Positions 10,661 through 23,340 of a DNA stretch of 64,000 nucleotides are shown piece by piece. Source of the DNA: Carallia brachiata (Eukaryota > Streptophyta > Magnoliopsida > Malpighiales > Rhizophoraceae); assembly GCA_021464245.1 (NCBI GenBank), contig JADCRB010000016.1:6914461-6978460 (forward strand). The letters run 5' to 3'. Position numbers and translations under genes: made by a program. The first letter of the stretch is position 1. Each line of letters begins with the position of its first letter. The notes under the pieces are model-generated. The model saw nothing but the letters and a program-made list of their open reading frames with translations. It did not search any database and was not told the origin of the DNA.

Positions 10661-11850
10661 TAGAGGTTGTTTAGTATTGTTCGAATTTTTTTGTTTATTT
10701 TTCTTAGGAAAAGCAAAAATATGCTTGGGCAAGTGTTTTTTGTTTTTGTTTTTCTCTTGGAAAAGAAAAGCATTCATGAAAGAAAAATACAAATTTGCAA
10801 AACAAAATTTTCATGTTTTCCACCACTTATCGAAAAAAAAACAAAAAACAAAACAAAAGAAAGGGTTGTCTTCTTAAGGCCACTTCTCCCCTCGCTGTGC
10901 CGCCATCCTGCTCTGCCACCTCCGTTGTTCGCCACCACTTCCATTGTCTTCTCCGCCCTCCTACCTTTTAGCCGTTGTAGCTTCTTTCCTCCAGGTAAAC
11001 CACTGATTTTGTAGTTTTTTTTTTTTTTTTTCTTTTAACACTCATCTTTCCTCCTCTTCCTCCCTTTCTTCTCCCCGACTCCCAACTTTCGTCGCTACTC
11101 CCCACACACCACCGCCCCTCCTCCAAAGTGATATTTCTTCCTCCTCCTTGTCTGGTTCTTCTCTAAAAAACTTGCAACCTTACAAAATTCTAAGTCTCTT
11201 AGTTCGAAACTATAGTCACTTCCCAAGTCCCTGGTTTTTACAGAGGTTGCAATAGTGGGGAGGGAGGAGCATTCTGTAAGAGGTTGTTCTTTCCGGTAAT
11301 AGAAATCACCTATGAGTCTCAATCTTAAGAGTGGGACTGGAATTTCTTCATTAAAAGTGATCTGCTTCAGTAAGGCAGATTTGAAGTCTTAGGATAAGAA
11401 ATTACTTATCATTGCCGTTAATGTTACTAATTGAATTAGAATTGGAAGAAGAATATGAGAAACGTAGGACAAATAATAATTCTAGAGAAGAGAGAGCTGC
11501 TCTTGGGGTTGTTATTGTTGGATAAAGGTTGGAAGAGGCAGAACTGGATTGTTGCTGTTTGAGTTGGGGACTATGATGATTGTGGATTTGAGGAAAATTA
11601 GACCAAATTGAATAAATGTTCTTCATTTTAGTGGGGGCTTCAATGGCAAGTATATTTTTCAAGGCCTCTTTTTCTCTACTCTCATAAAAGTGGTTCTTTG
11701 AATAAAAAGCCGTTAAAAAATTTTATTTTACTAAAAAAAACACAAGTTGACGGCAACTAACATAAAAATTCAAAAAACAAACAACATAAACGTGATAACA
11801 GAAAAAAATAATAATAATAAAAGATTGATAACCTAACCAAACAAGCCCTT
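10661..11850 (+). mobile_element. hAT-like non-autonomous element in PIP5K intron
   Basis: The left end GAGGTTGTTTAGTATTG and the inverted right end GGGCTTGTTTGGTTAGG are imperfect terminal inverted repeats. The body is T-rich on the left and A-rich on the right, with a GC-rich centre (10880-11330) that shows no conserved coding motif. The flanks share AATTTT but no exact 8-bp duplication. Confidence 0.45.
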
Positions 11851-13380
11851 AATTTTTTTGTGTATTATTCTCACATGTATGACAATGCAAAGGCTCATTC
11901 AAATTTGGGTTGCAGCATGTAGAGTGCAAGTGTATCATATATGTTGAAGTTGGGTGTATTTACACATTTTTCCTGAGGTCATCGTGCTATCCAACAGGCT
12001 TTTGAGTCTAAATTGCAGTTGATTGGTATTATTGAGTTGTTGTTTAGATCAAGAGTTTGAATACATGGACGGGGCCAATAGACGCATTGCAAATGGGTAT
12101 GATGGAACTCACGTGCAAAAATGACCCTTTTTTTTTTTTTTCGGAAAAGAGCATATGATGTGCAAAAAAGTAGTGAAAATATGAAAGTCTATGACAAATT
12201 CCATACAATTGCAAGTAGATAATATAATAGTTATCTTATATTTATTCTGTTGTAGTAGATTTTATAAAACTCGTTGCACATCTTATACTTTCTTTTAAAA
12301 AAAAAAACCTGGTGAGACCTACCACTAACCCGTATGCTAACCTTTTCTTCAGCCCATCCATCCATTTTTTTTCTGTTATATCAAATGATACTTGTCAGGT
12401 TTTGTCCACAATCAACTGCAGGCCAACTTGACCTCCTTAAAGCATATTTATGGTGTCTTCTTGTTATTTATATTCTTTTCTCAAGATGTATCTTTTACTA
12501 TTGAAATATGAATGTGGGCTATTTGCATTATCACTTCTTTATCAGAAATTAGATAGTCCTCTACTTTTTATGTTATATCAAGTGATACTTTTCACGTTTT
12601 GTCCATAATCAGCTGCATGCCAACTTGACCTCCATCAGTAATCTTTCACTATTAAAAATGAGATAGATGGACTGTTAGAATGAAGAAGCGAACAACATTT
12701 TATAGGCTTTTAGCCACCGTATTTTATCCAAAATTTTAGTAGTCTGGTTTTATAGACAAAGAAATTAGTCAAACAACTTAGACAAATAAATTTTAAATTT
12801 ATAAAGACCACCCAAAATCATAAAAAAGACAAATGAAGTGGGCTAAAGATATAAATTTAAAAACTTTATCTTATCAGATTGTTCAAATCATGTAGGCAAA
12901 AGATTTGCCTACAAAACTTTTTTCAATTTTTAAAGCTTCAGTTATAGGCTTTTACCATACTCATATGTTGCTCTAATGTTTCTTTCCTTAATAATTTGAG
13001 ATTTACATCTTAGACTCTAACACTTTGAGATCATTCAAGTTTCTTATTACCACTAAAGGTTATTACCGTTAAAGGTAGTAGTCTAGTTGATCAATTGGCA
13101 TACCTCTTTTACTCACGACCAAAGTTTGAGTCTAAACAGCTGTGCTTGAGGAGCAATGACTCCCAAAACCCCCTGTGCGCAAACAATTTCAAATTCAACA
13201 ATTATAGTGACTGGTTTAGAGAAGTCACGCTCGGTCCTAACATTGTTCGGGTGGTAAGTTCCCTTTTATGGGTGGGTTGGATGGGTATAAAATGAATAAC
13301 CTTTGATCCAACACACAGATCCGATAACTGATATACTAATGATAAATACTTTTTTTCTTTCTGGTCAAAAAAAAAAATTC
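11851..13380. other. PIP5K intron sequence with a local duplication
   Basis: Apart from the tandem pair at 12374-12637, I see no coding blocks or terminal repeats. The 66-residue frame at 13095-13295 has no recognisable motif. Confidence 0.45.
12374..12637 (+). repeat. Imperfect tandem duplication, 197-bp period
   Basis: TGTTATATCAA(A/G)TGATACTT begins at 12374 and again at 12571. The next 45 bases, to GCCAACTTGACCTCC, also match in both copies, and weaker similarity continues (CTTTTACTATTG and CTTTCACTATTA). It lies inside the first kinase intron. Confidence 0.75.
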
Positions 13381-15399
13381 AAGTTTCTTATTGACCATAG
13401 ATAGGATACTTGATAGTTCTTTTACCTCTTTTTTTCTGACTTTTTCTTCCTTTTTTTGGCATACAATTGGACATCAGTATGTTTATGAAAAAAATGCCCC
13501 TTTTTTCAACTTCGCAGGTACACTGTTGGCAAGATCACACCCTTGCCTATGCGTGAAGTTCGAGCTTCCGATTTTGGAGAAGGAACTACAGTGGAGATGT
13601 ATTTCCCCGGAGAGGGCTCCCAGTTTACACCTCCACACTATTCAATTGATTTCTATTGGAAAGATTATCGCCCTATGGTATTTAGGTAATTATTGTTCTA
13701 TAGTTTGCTTCACTTTAGCAAGATATAGAAAATACAAGCAGCATGAAGCTTACTCGTTTGACATTACAAGCAGCTTGCACCTTCATCTTTTTTATGAGTT
13801 CCCACTTGATTGGATTGCTGTTTGCTTTTGGCGTTACTCCAAATGCCTCCCCCAATGCATATATACCTTTTCCTACATAACTATGGGTAACTCAGCGTAA
13901 TGATGTTTACCTTGGAGTTTGTAACTACTTTTACGATCTTTAGGTTTTTTATTTTATTTTCTTCTATGGGTTTTTGTTCGCTCGAGTCGAACTTATATAT
14001 TTATGTTGCGACAAATTTGAACGATTTCATTCTTTTCTTCCGGCATGTAATAGGCTGTAATATCCTGTGAGGTAAGTTTTTTAATGGGAGTGCGAGGCTG
14101 TTGCTTTTGAATGATTATAATGTTTTTGTATGAGTAATTTTCTCATTCCATATGTGGGTACTTATTTTTTGAATCACATATATTATCCTTTGGTGCTGTT
14201 AATATGCATTGCAATAGTTTTAGCGCAAGTTCTTCAGGAGTTTTGATAACTTTTTCAATTTTTGGATCCATAATGTCAGGAGCCTGAGGCAGATGTTTAT
14301 GTTTGATGCAGCAGAGTACATGGTGTCAATTTGTGCGGATAATGGTCTAAGGGAACTTGCCTCCTCCAGGGAAAAGCGGCAGTATCTTCTATCTTTCTCA
14401 TGATGATAGATTTGTAATCAAGACATTAAAGAAATCTGAACTTAAGGTTTTAACATAAAAGCTTTCTCCCTGATACTACCTGATCAATCTGAACTCAAAA
14501 CTTGTTTGTTTGCCAACTTTAATATAGCATACAAACATATGGGCATGGGTACGGATCCCCATTTCCTTTACGACCTTTTGTTCTAATTGTTATGAGTTTT
14601 TGATTTTTTCAATCACAGTAATACTTTTTGTAACAAACAGACTACAACAATAAAATGTACTTTTTTTGTTATAAAAAGTATCCATATGGTGTAAAGAAAA
14701 TCAAAGACTTGTTTCAATTTGAACAAAAAATTAGACAAAAAAATTTGTAATCCCTAATTTTTTCCTAAACATATAACAGACTAAACACTAAGACTCTTTT
14801 CCTACACAAGGAAAAACAACTAAGAAATAGTTGTCAAATCACACCATATGTTTTTTAGGTGTTCGATCTTGATATCTAGAAATCATATTAATTCTGACTA
14901 ATTCAATTCGAGTCAGAAAGACCTAGTTGGAATGGTTTGTACTAGTTAATACTTGATATTAATTGTAACTTCTTACATAGTTAATAAAATTCTTACTTGA
15001 CTTATCAAAAAATAAAAAAAAAGAAGGGCAAAACTTTCTCAAATGCCTACCTTATGTTTTTTGTTTTTCTGTTTATAAATAAAATCCGCCTCTGCCTTCT
15101 TTTTTTTTTTCTTTTTTTTGTTTCTCTTCTTTTGATCGATCAATTCCTACTCTACTTGGTAACACCATCATTTTCCTTTCAGTTGTTGCAAGGAAGGTGA
15201 CAATTACACATTCTTTTTTCTCTTGTGCAGTCCCTTCTCAAGATGCTGCCCAACTATTATCATCATGTATGGGCGCATGAAAACACTCTCATAACGAAAT
15301 TTTATGGGCTTCATCAAATAACGTTAAAGGGTGGAATAAAGGTATGTATGTCTATCAAATGGCCATAAAATATTTTGCAGAGAAAATGTTTGTATGCTA

Positions 15400-15600
15400 A
15401 TTATTTTAGTATCCTAGTTGGTGTTGAGAATAAAACAAGACTAATAGTTTTTACAACAAAACTAATAATATTTACAATAAAAAAATAATATTTTTAATTT
15501 ATATTGCAAAAATTATTAGTAATAAAGCAAAAATTATCAGTTTTATTATATTAAGAATACTAATCATAACATAAAAAAATCGGGATATGTGTTGGTACTC
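15400..15600 (+). repeat. AT-rich dispersed repeat with internal monomers
   Basis: Inverted copy of 7409-7640. Its body is a series of about 20-25-bp units such as AAGACTAATAGTTTTTAC and AAAACTAATAATATTTAC, and then inverted units such as AAAATTATCAGTTTTATT. It sits in the intron between two kinase exons. Confidence 0.45.
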
Positions 15601-16287
15601 TGCTTTTTATGTACATGTCACTCATACCGGTTAGAGTTTTTGTTTCTCTTTTTGTTTATAGGTACGATTTGTGGTGATGGGGAATATGTTTTACACAGAA
15701 CTACAAATTCACCGTCGCTATGACCTGAAGGGGTCCTCTCTGGGAAGATCTAAAGAAAAAGTTCGAACCAAAACCACACTAAATGACCTTGATCTAGCAT
15801 ACGAATTCCATATGGATAGATTGTTGCGAGAGCCTCTTTTCAAGTAAGTTATTTTTGACTTCATAAGTTCGTTCATTTTGATTGTTTTCATTAATGCATA
15901 GATCCAAAGGGTAAACATCAAAGGACGTGGTTGTGTGCTGTACTGCTTAGGCAAAGCCGCGAGATATGTTGAAGTTAAACATATTCGTTTGGGGTGGAAT
16001 AAAATCTAGTAGAGATGTTGCTTTGAGAGCTTTGAAATTTTTTATTTGCTTACGGCCACTAACTAAATAATGTTTGAGTAACAATATATGATATGTGATA
16101 AAAATTATTAATATTATTTTATTAGTTTACTAAAAATAAGTGTACAAACATTTTTTCATAATGTTGATGCAATTTTATCAATTTTCTTGCTGTCTCTTCA
16201 CGGTGACTGAACTTTTCTTGTTAGCGATTTTCTACTTTCAAAAATGCATGTCAACAAATTTTTGATACGTAGTATGCTACTCTTTCT

Positions 16288-17429
16288 TAGAGATGGCAAA
16301 AATAGGCGGATTGGGTTGGTTTTGGGTTGGATTGTATCAGTTTTGAGTTATTTGGGTTTCAGATCATTTAGGTTTCAGATCTTCTGAGTTTCGAGTTTGA
16401 GTCTTAGGTTATTCGGGTCTCAGTTTCATTTGACCTCCAGTATTTCAGGTTTCAAGTCAGATTCGGACGGATTACGGGACATTTTTTTTCAATACAAAAA
16501 TTAGGCTGGCAATTTTTACTAACCAACATGGAGAAAACAATCAAACTGAGAATGGTTTGCTGGGTTGTCAGGCAAACCTGCCGGTTGAACGTTTTTCCAT
16601 ATGTTAATAATCTCTCGGGGTTATTCACAAACTTAGACCAAACTTAGAGCAGGAATACAATCGGATCGATCCGACTGGTTGGTTCTATTCGAGTTTGACA
16701 ATAATGAAAGTAATTCGATTTCAAAGTCACATATTTAACAGAAACAAACTTTACATAGATTAATAAAATTGAGATTTTCCTCTTAATTACAATTATGACT
16801 AGATTATTACATTAGTTTTTGAAAATTATATGGTTTGAAAAATTAATTCATTTATTTAATTACTTTATTTATAGTTTATTCATTTTCTTACCTTAAAATA
16901 TTTATATAAACAAAAAAAATTCATTTCATTTTATTTATTTGATAATTTTTGTTCAAATTAAAAAAAATCAATTACTAAATTAATCCGTTTTCATTACTCT
17001 AAAGTCTTTCCTCCCGATTTTTAGGTTTCTCTACAATGAAAAATGATTTTTCTTTCAATAATTTTTTTTTTCGCCAATTCAATAATATGCATTAAAATTA
17101 TAACATTTTCATATTTTTCTTTCTCTTCATTTTATTTTATTTTATTTTATATAAATTTTCTTTAAAAGTTGACCATATGATTAACATATATAAATTATAT
17201 TAAATTTCATCACTTAAAAAAATTTAAATTGAATAATTGAAAAGATAATTATTATTCAAAATAAAAGAATATCAAACAAGTAAATTAATAAAAATTTTGG
17301 GCTTGTTTCGGTTTTGAGTTTCTCGAATTACAAGTTGTTGATTTTTTCAATCAATGCATATTGGGTTGATTCGGGTTTCGAACGGGTTGAGTTGAATGAT
17401 TCGATTTAGGTCAGTTTTTGCCACATCTA
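16288..17429 (+). mobile_element. Non-autonomous hAT element with intact target duplication
   Basis: The 8-bp duplication CTCTTTCT lies at 16280-16287 and 17430-17437. Terminal inverted repeats are TAGAGATGGCAAAAA on the left and TAGATGTGGCAAAAA on the inverted right, 13 of 15 matching. Subterminal GGGTTGG/TTCGGGTTTC-like repeats occur at both ends, as in hAT elements. The 1142-bp body is AT-rich and non-coding. It lies in the PIP5K intron after the RRYDLKGS exon. Confidence 0.85.
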
Positions 17430-17439
17430 CTCTTTCTTC

Positions 17440-18461
17440 TTCCTTTCTTTTCTTTTCTTTTGTTTTTTTTTTTTTGTGCTCTTTTGTGTGTTTTCTTTTT
17501 TTTTTTTTGGTTTTTTTTTTTATTGTCTTGGGGTGGAGGTGAGGACAAAGTGGCAGTTCTCAATCGATCTGTTGTATCCGGTTGATGGCTACTTGACGTA
17601 AAACGCCAACACCTATTAGTTCAATGACTATAACCATGTAACAGGGCTTTACAATGAATGATGGAGTCACGGGATGCCTCTTACAATGCCTAATGTGATT
17701 ATCTTAAGTTTTCGGTTGGATTTGATTGTTGCAATATTGCCAACATAGGTGCCCGATTAAAAAAAAAAAAAAAGGGATTATGGCATCTATGAATGATATT
17801 GTCAAGTTCAAGAGCTTAAATGTACGTTTGGTTTTTATTTTAACATGCATCAAGATGAGGTCTTTTTTTCTTTTTTTTCTTTGGGATGAATAAGCATTTC
17901 TTTTTCATTAGTAATTTTTGTTTTGTAGAACTGTGTTCACTCCCTAATTAGCCCAGACTGCTCCTGAAAGAATACCTATGGTTAAAAAAAATAAGTCCTA
18001 TACTGATAATACAATAACCCCAATTTGGAGAGAGTGAAGTTTTTTTGAATCATCAGGATATCCAGACTCATTTCATTACTTTGAACCAACACTTTTTGTA
18101 GAGTTAAATATATTGAGTATCTTCTAACAAATGAGTAATTGAATTTGATTAATATTTCTTAGTTGCGTAAAACTATTTATTATATGAATAAAGTAATTAA
18201 ATTACTTCATTTCTTATAAATAAGTAATATTTTTTCATTCTAATGAATCATCTGACTCGAAATAAACTTAAATATAACATTCATCCCTACAAAATTCATT
18301 AATTTCAAAGGCATTTCAGAATACTTTTTTAAAGTTAAATGCATTGATGCCACTTAAACACAACATTCATACCCACACAAATCATTCATTTCATTACAAA
18401 ATACATTTTTTAACACCTTTTGTAAAGTTAAATATGCCTCTAACATTTTACCTTCCTGCAG
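17440..18461. other. Intron remainder, T-rich, nothing recognised
   Basis: Poly(T) runs near 17460-17520 and an AT-rich stretch carry no coding blocks. The interval ends at the splice acceptor CTGCAG before the MNYSLL exon. Confidence 0.4.
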
Positions 18462-18769
18462 ACAACTTTTTCTAGACTGCTCGTTCTTGGAGTCTCAACA
18501 CATAATGAATTATAGCCTTCTTTTGGGGTTACATTTTGAGGCGCCTGAGCATTTGAATGCCCCATTAGAAACTCCTTCTGCCGTGCCAGATCACCATAGT
18601 GTAGCTGCTGGCAGAGGTAAACTTTATCCTATGAATTTTTCTGTCCTTTATCTGTGGTCACTGATTGAGGCTTTCAAATTTCGGGATAGCTTAAGACAAT
18701 TCGTGTAGTTGTTGTCCTGCTAGGTGGCATATCCTCGTCTCCTTTGTGGGACATACTTCTTTATTAGAT

Positions 18770-19262
18770 ATGCATATTTTTTATCTTAAACCTTTAAATT
18801 TTTTTAACGTTTGAGTTTTAAATTTTTTTAATATTTCATTTAAATTTTAAATTTTTTAATTTTTTACCAAATTAGTCATTCTGTTTACTAAAAGTTATTA
18901 ATCTATTAAAAAATAATTTTAATTTTACAAAAAGTTATTTAAAAAAAGATCAAATATATGAATCAAATATCTTTTCTATCAAAAATATGTATGTTATTTA
19001 TTTAATTTATATATTTTTTGATTAAAAAAGTATTTAATGTACATATTTTGTTGATGAAAAAAATATTTAATTCATATATTTAACTTTTTTTAAATGATTT
19101 TATTAAATTAAATTCATTTATTAATAGATTACTACTTTTTATAATTTAAAGGACTGATGTAATAAGAAATCAAAAGATTTAGAATTCAAATAAAATATCA
19201 AAAAAGTTGAGGACTCAAACGTAAAAAAAAACTTAAAACTTTAGAACCAAAAATATATATAT
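18770..19262 (+). mobile_element. Foldback element, copy 1
   Basis: The sequence is a long inverted repeat. The left arm, with TAACGTTTGAGTTTTAAA and then AATATTTCATTTAAATT, pairs with the right arm, which read in reverse gives TACGTTTGAGTCCTCAA and GATATTTTATTTGAATT. The arms are about 230 bp around an AT-rich centre. The same family is found at 38737-39235 with cleaner ends. It lies in a PIP5K intron. Confidence 0.75.
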
Positions 19263-19978
19263 TTCCTTATTTATTTACAAGAGAAAAGAATATAAATATA
19301 AAATTTAAATACAAAAATATTATATAGACTAACTGTATAAATTTAAATAATCAACTGTATTAGATCTATGATTTAATCACCGGTTCGTTGGACTGCTGCA
19401 ATTTCCTTTGTCAGTATTTAAGGCATCAAGTTTATCTTTATCGGAAACTTTTTTTTCATGTGAGACAGAAGCAAAGGGAAATAATTCAGATGCTGATGAT
19501 TTTTTTGTTTTTTTCCTTCGTCACTTTGGAATCCATTGTATCTGAAATGAAAAAAAGTTGGTGAGGAGAAAATTTAGATATAAAATAATAATAGAGATCA
19601 ATTTTTTAAATTTTAATTATTAATTAAATAATAAATTTAATAAATTTAATAATTTTAATTTAAATAATAAGATCATATTATTATTTGATATTTAATTTTT
19701 TTATTTATATAATATGATTGTCTGAAATCCGATACTGCCAAACTGACGTACCTGACACAGACAATGAAGAATCAATAAACAGCTTCTGTAGCTTTGCCGC
19801 CTTAGACTGCTAGCAAAAATATTTTTTTCATTTCTGTAGTTACATAGCTGGTTGAAGCCCTTAAAAAGTTGCAAACAAATCAATTTTTCGGCTAAGAAGA
19901 GGAGGAAGTGGTGCAAAGAGTCAATGCCCTGACTTCTTTCACTACATTACACGTTGCTTATCGCTGAATTTCTAATCA

Positions 19979-20288
19979 GATAATACTTATTTAAATTTTA
20001 AATTTTTATATATTTTTATAATTAAATCTTTAAAATTTTAATTTTTTAAATTAAATTTATACTTTTTAAATTTTTTATAATTGAGTCATTTAATGAGTTT
20101 GATCGATGAACTTATTTGACTTCAAATCAAGTATATTTCAGATCTATTAGGTCAATCCCATTTTGTACAGTTAAATAGTAAATTATAAAAAAATCTAAAA
20201 GATATCAGATTCAATTGATAAAATTAAAAGAGTTTGAGACTTAATTATAAAATTCCATAAAAATTGAGAACTTACATAGATATTATCC
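19979..20288 (+). mobile_element. Short foldback element, related family
   Basis: The left end GATAATACTTATTTAAATT and the inverted right end GATAATATCTATGTAAGTT match, and similarity continues inward (for example TTTTTATAATTAAATCT against TTTTATAATTAAGTCTC). The GGATAA-type ends and AT-rich palindromic body resemble 38737-39235. There is no coding content. Confidence 0.6.
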
Positions 20289-20379
20289 CGACTTCTAGCT
20301 GGATGACAATGTAAGAAATCTTGTCAGCTGAAGATAGTGCTAGTCTGCCAATTGGATGTTTTACATCCTGCCATGCAAT

Positions 20380-21270
20380 TAGGGATGTAAATGAGTTGAG
20401 TCGAGTCGAGTTTGGACAGGTTCGAACTCGACTCGTTAAGGAATTCTTTAAACTTGGACTCGGTTCAAACTCGACTCGATTTGTATTTTTTTTTTTAATC
20501 TAAGCTTTATATATATATATATATCCTTTTTCCATTTGATCTATTTTATTAATTTACTATATATGTTATTTCTACTTTATATAAAAATAGAAAATTTATA
20601 TAAAAATATATAAAAATAGAAAAATAAGAAAAATAAAAATATCAAAATTACTTTTTTTTACATAATTTTATATAAAAAAAGAAAACATATATATGTAAAA
20701 AATGGATATGTGGATAAAAGCCAATTATTCATTCAATTGCTATTTGATTGATTGAATTCCTAATTGTATAACTAGTCACATTATGATCATCAATCAATTT
20801 ACTTAATTGTATTTAAATTTTTTCTAATTTAAAAAATTTATATTCTTTTGCAAAGAAAAAATAAATATGCAAGTTTATTTTAATTAAGAAAAAATTCAAA
20901 TAAAAAAAAGAGACATGAAGAAATAATAGAGGTTGAGAGGTTGAGAGCATTTGAAAATAAATAAAAAATTAATCTTAATTTTATTAGTATTTATATTAAA
21001 AGTTAAATGATACAATTAAGTGTTATTAATATATTAAATGAGTTCACAATGATACATATTAAACGAGCTCTTAATGATACATTTATCGAACTATTCACGA
21101 GCCTGTACCGAGCCGAGCCTGCTATTGTTCAGGCTCGGCTCGTTTATTAAACGAGTTTTGGTTTTAGGCTCGCGTATCGCTCATTTAGTAAATGAACGAG
21201 CCCGAAGCGAACTTTTACCGAGCCGAGTTACCGAGTTTTTAATGAACGTATCGAGTCGTTTGCAGCCCTA
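20380..21270 (+). mobile_element. Non-autonomous hAT element, TAGGGATG type
   Basis: The left end TAGGGATGTAAATGAG and the inverted right end TAGGGCTGCAAACGAC form terminal repeats, followed by GAGTCGAG- and CGAGCCGAG-like subterminal repeats. Flanking CATGCAAT (20372-20379) and CATGAAAC (21271-21278) look like an 8-bp target duplication with two mismatches. The centre is AT-rich and non-coding. Confidence 0.75.
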
Positions 21271-21278
21271 CATGAAAC

Positions 21279-22371
21279 CAGATTTATGCGAATTAAGATT
21301 TATCATTTTTTTCTGAAAACAAATCATAATCTTTTTCCAGCTAGTAAACACTTGTAGCCTTCGATATCTTTTTGGAGCTCTTAAGCACCTTTTTTTCTCC
21401 TTTTTTTTGTTTTTTCTTGTTTGATTCATTTTATGGAAAGATGAATGAGGGCTTCTTCAAAAATAAAATAAGGTGATGATGGTAATCATTAGTAAACTGG
21501 GCTCGAGAATGACATCTTTGTGAAGCAATTAAGTTTGTGAAAAACAAACATGAAGGCATTCTTGAAGGAAATTTTTACCTACCCCTTACTAAAAAGAGTT
21601 GGCACTTTTAAAATCAATTCTGTGCTTTTAAAGAGTCATACAGTAAAGTCAATTCTTTTGGGAAAATACTGCTATTTGGTATGTAGACGATGAAAAATAA
21701 GCTTACCTTGGGTTCTTGTTTTTGCACATTATGGAACATACTGTATTTGATCCTTCTGCAGCATGCATCCCAAAATGTACTCGAACAGGTGACCTTCTGA
21801 TAAAATTTTGGTATTGATTACAAAAGGTTGAAGAGTCAATTGGTGTCAGCATTAAAATGTATTTGGTGCTTTTCAACCTAGTTATTTATCTAGGCAACCT
21901 TTAAGTCTATAAGCCTCCTGGATTGATTGGTGGTGAAAAATTGCACCTTAATTACATGTGTTCTGGTATGGCAGCTAATTATTCCCGCTTGAATGCCTGA
22001 TTGCTTACCTTTTTGTTTAGGATAATATTTATAGGGGACCAATACATGTGGCTAGAAAATGTCCATCATACAACAAAGTTCCATTTTTTTATAATCACAT
22101 GAATAAAATATAAAAAAAAAGGAAAAACAAGTCATTATTTTTCCATTTTATATCTTATAATTGTGGTTGCGCAAATTATAATGATTGTTTCATTACGGAC
22201 ACTCGTCGGTAACATTTTTTTAGGGCATACACATTTTTCCTGTTTATAGGTCAATCTAAGTCCATTTATGTCTCCATAAACCTGCCGCGTAGTGTGTTAG
22301 GCGGTAACCCGATTTCTTCATCATAACTTTGTTGATTGGCGTAAAGCTTGACTCTGTTTTGTTTTCACTAG
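21279..22371. other. PIP5K intron remainder, nothing recognised
   Basis: No terminal repeats, coding blocks or RNA genes are visible. It ends in the acceptor CACTAG before the next kinase exon. Confidence 0.4.
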
Positions 22372-22692
22372 ATGCAACCCCACAAGGCGAGCTCTTGATT
22401 CCACCAAAAGGCCTGCTTTTAGTCCCCCACGAACCTACCTTTGTCAACACAGCACCGGGTCCTCATATTCGAGGAAACACATTGAGAGCATGTTCTGTAG
22501 GAGAAAAGGAAGTTGATCTCTTACTGCCTCGAACTGGAATTGGAAGGTACCAATCATAATTCCTGCTTTTTTCACTCAAGCCCCAAGACATTTATTGTGA
22601 AAAAAAGGGAAGAATTTGGCTGGTACCTGCACTAATACATGAGGTGACTGTAGTAAAAATATTGTTTTCAGCCTATAACAGCAATACGTTTA

Positions 22693-23340
22693 TGTTGAAG
22701 TTAATCCAGTTTTGTAGGTAATTATTATTTGGGTAGAAGTTATATAATTTTATATATTTTTAGTATTTGGGTAGAATTAGGAATTAGAAAAAAGTTGATG
22801 GCCGAAAGAAAAGTTGTTGGAAGAATGTCTGTAATGCAACGATACTTGTAATTCTTATAACAATTTTGATAAAATGTGCAACAGGAAAAATATTAATTTT
22901 TTTTATTATAAATTTTATCATTGTGGTTGCAGAAAGTTTTATCTTTTTTGCATTACAAACTTTTTTCTGGATGATTTTTTACGGCCATATGATGAAACCC
23001 TAAGGAATTTGATGTTAGCTACTATATGTGTTCCTATTATTGTTGTGTGGTTTTTTCAGATTAATAAAAATTGAATTATTATATTAAGTTTTAATAGTGG
23101 TACTAGAGCTTATTTGATCGCCAATTAGGGTAGGAAAGTCTCCACTACCGAATATTAGAGCCGCGCAATCAAAAATAAGAGTTTGATCTCGGAATTGTTT
23201 TAAGTTGGTTCGAAATGAGAACCAAGAAAACAGAGTTACCACCATGCGTATAGAGGAAAACAGAGCACCACCACGAGCCTTCGTCGGAGCACCCCTTCGA
23301 ACCAACGCTATCTATGTAAAAACAATGTATTTATAGTCAC
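22693..23340 (+). mobile_element. Copia LTR plus leader fragment in PIP5K intron
   Basis: A sequence starting TGTTGAAGTTAATCC at 22693 runs to 23097 and is followed directly by TGGTACTAGAGC (23098-23109), a tRNA-Met type primer site. Some leader follows to about 23340. The start resembles that of the copia A LTR. No gag or pol follows, so this is a truncated insertion. Confidence 0.6.

Noticed and set aside
13391..13900. 169-residue open frame on +
   Set aside because: It overlaps the kinase exon 13518-13685 in a different frame. The kinase frame has clear motifs and splice sites, so this is a shadow.
15718..15954. 78-residue minus frame
   Set aside because: Antisense to the RRYDLKGS kinase exon.
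20400..21260. Possible tRNA T-loop words (GGTTCGAAC)
   Set aside because: They are part of hAT subterminal repeats; no cloverleaf can be drawn.
22329..22559. 76-residue frame as a gene
   Set aside because: Its centre is the kinase exon 22372-22546; the first residues come from the intron.
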